NCBI GenBank assembly: GCA_965267435.1
Contig: OZ253960.1
Coordinates: 4,836,001 to 4,900,000, forward strand
Source of the DNA: JAWPMT01 sp965267435
Lineage (GTDB): Bacteria > Bacteroidota > Bacteroidia > Cytophagales > Cyclobacteriaceae
Reading direction: 5' to 3'
DNA: 64,000 nucleotides
Shown here: positions 60,670 to 64,000 of the stretch, piece after piece
How the letters are laid out: every line of letters starts with the position of its first letter
How positions within the stretch are numbered: position 1 is the first letter of the stretch
Made by a program: the position numbers and the translations under genes
The notes under the pieces: model-generated
What the model was told of the DNA's origin: nothing
Database searches by the model: none
The model's input: only the letters and a program-made list of their open reading frames with translations

Positions 60670-62025
60670 GTGCCAAAAGCAAGAACCGTCTTCTTCTGCC
60701 AAAATTGTGGCGCGGAGTCGCCCAAGTGGTTGGGCAAGTGTCCCGCTTGTGGTGAGTGGAATACCTATGTAGAAGAGGTCAAGCAGGAGGCGTCGACTCA
60801 GCCGATCTGGACGACGGCTGCCACCAGCAAAAAAGCCACGCCGCAGAAAATCCAGGAGATCACCAGCGAGTCCTATCTCCGCTATAGCACCGGGGACGAT
60901 GAGTTGGACAGAGTGCTAGGTGGCGGAGTGGTCAGTGGGTCCCTCATTCTTGTGGGTGGAGAACCGGGCATTGGCAAATCCACGTTGTTGCTGCAATTCG
61001 CTGTTGCCAACAAGGATCAAACCGTGTTTTACGTGTCCGGAGAGGAGAGCCCGCGACAGATAAAGATGCGAGCAGATCGGATTGGCATTCAAAGCGAACG
61101 GTGTTTTCTCCTGTCGGAGACCTCGATCGATGCGATCTTCAATCACCTGGCACAAACCAAAGTGGACTACCTGATCGTAGATTCCATTCAGACACTACAT
61201 TCCTCAAGAATTGATGCGGTCCCAGGCTCGATCTCTCAGGTGCGGGAATGTACCGGGCAACTCATGCAGTACGCCAAGCAGAATGAGGTATCCGTTTTCC
61301 TTATAGGCCATATCAACAAAGAAGGCAATATAGCCGGGCCTAAGGTGTTGGAGCACATGGTGGACACGGTTCTTCAGTTTGAAGGGGATCGAAATATGAC
61401 CTATCGTATTCTGCGCACGATCAAAAACCGATTTGGGTCCACTTCTGAGCTGGGGATCTATCGTATGAATGAATCAGGTCTGCAACAGGTAAAGAATCCC
61501 TCCGAGATACTTTTGTCTGATCAGCATGCGCAGAGCTCCGGTGTGGCGATTGGGGCATCATTGGAGGGCAATCGACCGTTGCTCATCGAGGTGCAATCCC
61601 TCGTGAGCCCCGCGACATATGGAACGCCCCAGCGGAGTACAACCGGATTTGATGTGAAGCGATTGCACATGTTGCTGGCCGTGCTAGAGCGGCGCATGGG
61701 TATCAGACTCAGTACGCAGGATGTCTTTCTGAATATTACCGGTGGCATCAAGGTCAACGATACCTCGCTGGATTTGGCAGTATGTGCGGCCGTCTATTCT
61801 TCCTACCACGACCTGGTCTTGCCGGAGGGCACTTGTCTCATTGCCGAGGTGGGATTGGGAGGAGAGCTGCGGAGGGTAAGCCGTCTTGCCACACGCATTC
61901 AGGAAGCAGAAAAACTGGGCTTCAACAATATTTTGATTGCGAAAGGCACCGAGCCCGTTGGGAAGACAAGCTCATCCGTGACTGAGGTGAGCCTGGTGAA
62001 GGAGGCTTTTGGGAAACTCTTCTAA
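60670..62025 (+). CDS. radA: DNA repair protein RadA, 451 aa
   Basis: GTG start. Branch-migration ATPase aiding homologous recombination. Zinc finger with Cys10/13/24/27 (FFCQNCGAESPKWLGKCPACG), Walker A GGEPGIGKS at 96-104, the RadA-specific KNRFG (IKNRFGSTSELGIYRM), and a C-terminal Lon-like domain (DVFLNITGGIKVNDTSLDLAVCAA). Length and order are canonical. It is followed by a convergent membrane-protein gene 3 bp away. Confidence 0.96.
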   Translation: MPKARTVFFCQNCGAESPKWLGKCPACGEWNTYVEEVKQEASTQPIWTTAATSKKATPQKIQEITSESYLRYSTGDDELDRVLGGGVVSGSLILVGGEPGIGKSTLLLQFAVANKDQTVFYVSGEESPRQIKMRADRIGIQSERCFLLSETSIDAIFNHLAQTKVDYLIVDSIQTLHSSRIDAVPGSISQVRECTGQLMQYAKQNEVSVFLIGHINKEGNIAGPKVLEHMVDTVLQFEGDRNMTYRILRTIKNRFGSTSELGIYRMNESGLQQVKNPSEILLSDQHAQSSGVAIGASLEGNRPLLIEVQSLVSPATYGTPQRSTTGFDVKRLHMLLAVLERRMGIRLSTQDVFLNITGGIKVNDTSLDLAVCAAVYSSYHDLVLPEGTCLIAEVGLGGELRRVSRLATRIQEAEKLGFNNILIAKGTEPVGKTSSSVTEVSLVKEAFGKLF

Positions 62026-62028
62026 GCG

Positions 62029-63696
62029 CTAGAACTTCGGCTTTTTGCTGCGCGTCCACTTGGGAGCCAGTCCTTTGAAACTAAACTTAGGTTTCTTGCT
62101 TTTTTGAGGTTTGGGTCCCTTGCTGTATTGCGGCATAGGACCAGAACTTGTTCCTGTTAGTGGCTTTGGCTGCTTTTGTTTTTTGATGATCGTATAAGGG
62201 CCGTCAGTGCCTTTGGACTTGATAGTCTGTCCCAGGAATGAACTTGATTTGGGACCAGCCTCCTTTTGGATGCCGCTTGCCGACTGCGCCTGGGACTTCA
62301 CATATCCGCCAGAGGATCCTCCCAAACCGCTTGGGCCTGTGGGTACGGAGTACTTGCGTCCTCGAGACTTAAATACAAAATTGAGACCTGCCCGAAAATC
62401 TACTCCTCGCATATCGGCCACAGAATACCCCTTATATCCAATGAGGAGGTCGGAGGCGATGTAGAACCGAAAGGCCGAAACCTTTGCGGCCAATCCCGCG
62501 CCCAGATTGACAAATTGTTGATCCAACTTCGTCACGTTTCCTGACACGATCAGGAAATCCGCTATGCTGTACCGGCCTCCAACGCCAAAAGAGAAGCGTG
62601 GTTCGCCTTGTACGATCCGAGTACCGACCGTAGAAACTACTTCTATTCCGGGATAGGCGTTCCATGTAATGCTACCGTAGACGGTGGGGTTCATTACTGT
62701 CGTGTAGGGGTCCTTGTTATTGTCATGGATCTGGAATTGGTCCAGGAAATCAGCGATGGAGTCCTGCAGTTCGATGAGGTTGATCCCAAAGAGATCGGCG
62801 CCGATATAACGGAATGTAGTATCCGTCAGCTCGTAATGGGTCACATTCTCTTTCCACTTGATATATCCAAGATCGTTGACACCCAGTGCAAACTTGTACA
62901 TGCCGTTGATCGCGTACTCAAAGCCGAAGTCCGCCCCGAAACCCATGTTGCTATTGGCGATCAGATGTGACCCCAAATCACCGTGATCATTTTCTCCCGT
63001 AATAATGTCAAAGCCTGACGTCCGGAATTCGGCGTTTTGCAGGTTGAGGTTAAGTTGATAATTCTCGTTTTCGGTGAGAGCAGAACCCTTCAGATTCCAG
63101 GGGAGGCTACCGTTGAAGAATCCCTGGTAGTACTTGAGTCGAGCGCCTACACGAATGCCGGACCGCGGCTCCAGATAGGCAAGGCCCAATCCATATTCCC
63201 GAAAGTGGGTAGCATTGCCTGCCAGTCGACCGACCTTGATATCTTCTTCCAGTCGCGTGCCATTTCCCTCCCATGCGTATTCAACCGCTTCTTTGGTGAA
63301 CAAAAAGTCGGCGTCGACCCGCTCGTTGACGAAAGCACTGATCACCGCGCGGTTGGGTAGGCGGTAACCGAAGTGAAAGAGGTTTACTTTATTGTGAGCA
63401 TACACTCCGTTCTGTCTTGTGAGCTTCTCGAGGGCGTTGCTAATGTTGATGTAGGTGTTTTCTCCGGTATTGTCGAAAATGTCGTTGAAACTCACCTTAC
63501 TACTTCCATGGATATGTACACCCGACATGACCGGTAGACCAAGGAATATGTCCCCCTCGTCTGGCATGTAGGAGGCATTGAAGTCGGTACTTTGGTAGAC
63601 GACATTCCCCAGGTGATAGAGTGAAAGCCCATCCTGGCCACGCACTATCAAAGTGAGTAGCATCAAGGTGATCAATATGTGCAGACGGAGTTTCAA
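62029..63696 (-). CDS. DUF5723-like outer-membrane protein with basic C-terminal tail, 555 aa
   Basis: Signal peptide MKLRLHILITLMLLTLIVRG. The body is a beta-barrel-like sequence of the DUF5723 kind (GLPVMSGVHIHGSS; LFHFGYRLPNRAVISAFVNERVD; GARLKYYQGFFNG; AKVSAFRFYIASDLLIG). From about residue 455 it changes to a glycine/proline/lysine-rich tail of about 100 residues (KKQKQPKPLTGTSSG, KGPKPQKSKKPKF, and again SKKPKF at the end), most unusual for a barrel. It is translationally coupled to the upstream gene (ATGA overlap). Function unknown. Confidence 0.75.
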   Translation of the reverse strand: MKLRLHILITLMLLTLIVRGQDGLSLYHLGNVVYQSTDFNASYMPDEGDIFLGLPVMSGVHIHGSSKVSFNDIFDNTGENTYINISNALEKLTRQNGVYAHNKVNLFHFGYRLPNRAVISAFVNERVDADFLFTKEAVEYAWEGNGTRLEEDIKVGRLAGNATHFREYGLGLAYLEPRSGIRVGARLKYYQGFFNGSLPWNLKGSALTENENYQLNLNLQNAEFRTSGFDIITGENDHGDLGSHLIANSNMGFGADFGFEYAINGMYKFALGVNDLGYIKWKENVTHYELTDTTFRYIGADLFGINLIELQDSIADFLDQFQIHDNNKDPYTTVMNPTVYGSITWNAYPGIEVVSTVGTRIVQGEPRFSFGVGGRYSIADFLIVSGNVTKLDQQFVNLGAGLAAKVSAFRFYIASDLLIGYKGYSVADMRGVDFRAGLNFVFKSRGRKYSVPTGPSGLGGSSGGYVKSQAQSASGIQKEAGPKSSSFLGQTIKSKGTDGPYTIIKKQKQPKPLTGTSSGPMPQYSKGPKPQKSKKPKFSFKGLAPKWTRSKKPKF

Positions 63697-64000
63697 AACT
63701 TGATGGGCAGATTGGATTTGATGAGGACTGACGCCTTCACTTCCATGACATACTGGTTGAAAAGGTCCACGTAGATCTCTTGGGAGTTGGATGTCTCCGG
63801 GCTATTGAATGTCATAATGAGGTCCACACGATCACCTTGCTTGAAAGCCTCTATACCTTCTCTGTCCAGGGGCATATTGGAAATATTGACCTCTCCCTCA
63901 CTTACGAGTCCATCCCTGGTGAGGAATGGTGTGGCCAGGAACAGCTGCTCAGGAACAGTATACAGCAAATCGGCTCCATCGTAGATCTCTATACCCAAGG
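63693..64000 (-). CDS. Partial gene, strand-rich protein (5' end outside window)
   Basis: Frame open to the window edge; the codon at 63998 is TTG and probably internal, so only the C-terminal ~102 residues are visible. These are beta-strand-rich (VEVSEGEVNISNMPLD-like; VDLIMTFNSPETSNSQEIYVDLF; YVMEVKASVLIKSNLPIKF), as in immunoglobulin-like or envelope proteins. Its end overlaps the DUF5723-like gene by 4 bp. No family assigned. Confidence 0.6.
   Translation of the reverse strand, partial: LGIEIYDGADLLYTVPEQLFLATPFLTRDGLVSEGEVNISNMPLDREGIEAFKQGDRVDLIMTFNSPETSNSQEIYVDLFNQYVMEVKASVLIKSNLPIKF

Noticed and set aside
1..64000. CRISPR arrays, insertion sequences, prophage or integrative-element ends
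   Set aside because: No evenly spaced direct repeats with spacers, no transposase or integrase and no att-type repeats seen; the 102-bp repeats at 35133-35999 are coding.

Overview
The window reads as chromosomal DNA of a Bacteroidota bacterium of moderate GC content, probably from the Cytophagia/Saprospiria side of the phylum (placement inferred, not proven). Supporting signs are a C-terminal sorting domain for the type IX secretion system on a secreted dehydrogenase, LytS/LytTR two-component systems, a ~790-residue FtsX-type permease, DUF5916, VPS10/BNR and DUF4097 proteins, many Cys-lipoproteins, and TAnnTTTG promoter elements typical of the phylum. I see no tRNA, rRNA, CRISPR array, insertion sequence or prophage.

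Left edge (1-5 kb): a truncated SAM methyltransferase and an Ig-like lipoprotein, both on a very C-rich, G-poor strand, run into a 379-bp gene-free stretch with DnaA-box matches and AT-rich DNA. To the right, same-strand genes lose the C excess. This is the pattern expected at a replication origin, and I propose 2318-2696 as oriC. A TPR protein follows.

5-31 kb holds mostly housekeeping and conserved unknown genes: a MarR-controlled fatty-acid beta-oxidation operon (fadN-fadA type) with a palindromic operator candidate, an orphan LuxR-type regulator, a TAXI-like lipoprotein divergent from a CASTOR/POLLUX-type ion channel, gdhA, a class V aminotransferase, a Rieske protein, a CaCA exchanger, an ABC permease, a large GAF protein, three scattered TerB-like proteins, an arylamine N-acetyltransferase homologue that has lost its catalytic cysteine, and tag.

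31-50 kb: prfA with an overlapping beta-helix lipoprotein, a YjbQ protein, and a secreted solenoid made of nine SDHY repeats with an exact 102-bp period. Next is an operon of LytS kinase, degenerate LytS pseudokinase, LytTR regulator and inward-rectifier K+ channel, facing a second LytTR/LytS pair. DUF5916, beta-lactamase-fold hydrolase, pheA, an outer-membrane barrel and a PQQ-type dehydrogenase/cytochrome c fusion follow.

50-64 kb: an ECF sigma / HEAT anti-sigma / two DUF4097 operon; a structured leader; then a three-gene set of cyclic-nucleotide-domain histidine kinase, receiver-glutaredoxin-thioredoxin-reductase-like fusion lacking both redox CxxC motifs, and a UBP zinc finger. This set is the best candidate for an undescribed signalling system. 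A VPS10/BNR protein, radA, a DUF5723-like membrane protein and a truncated gene end the window.
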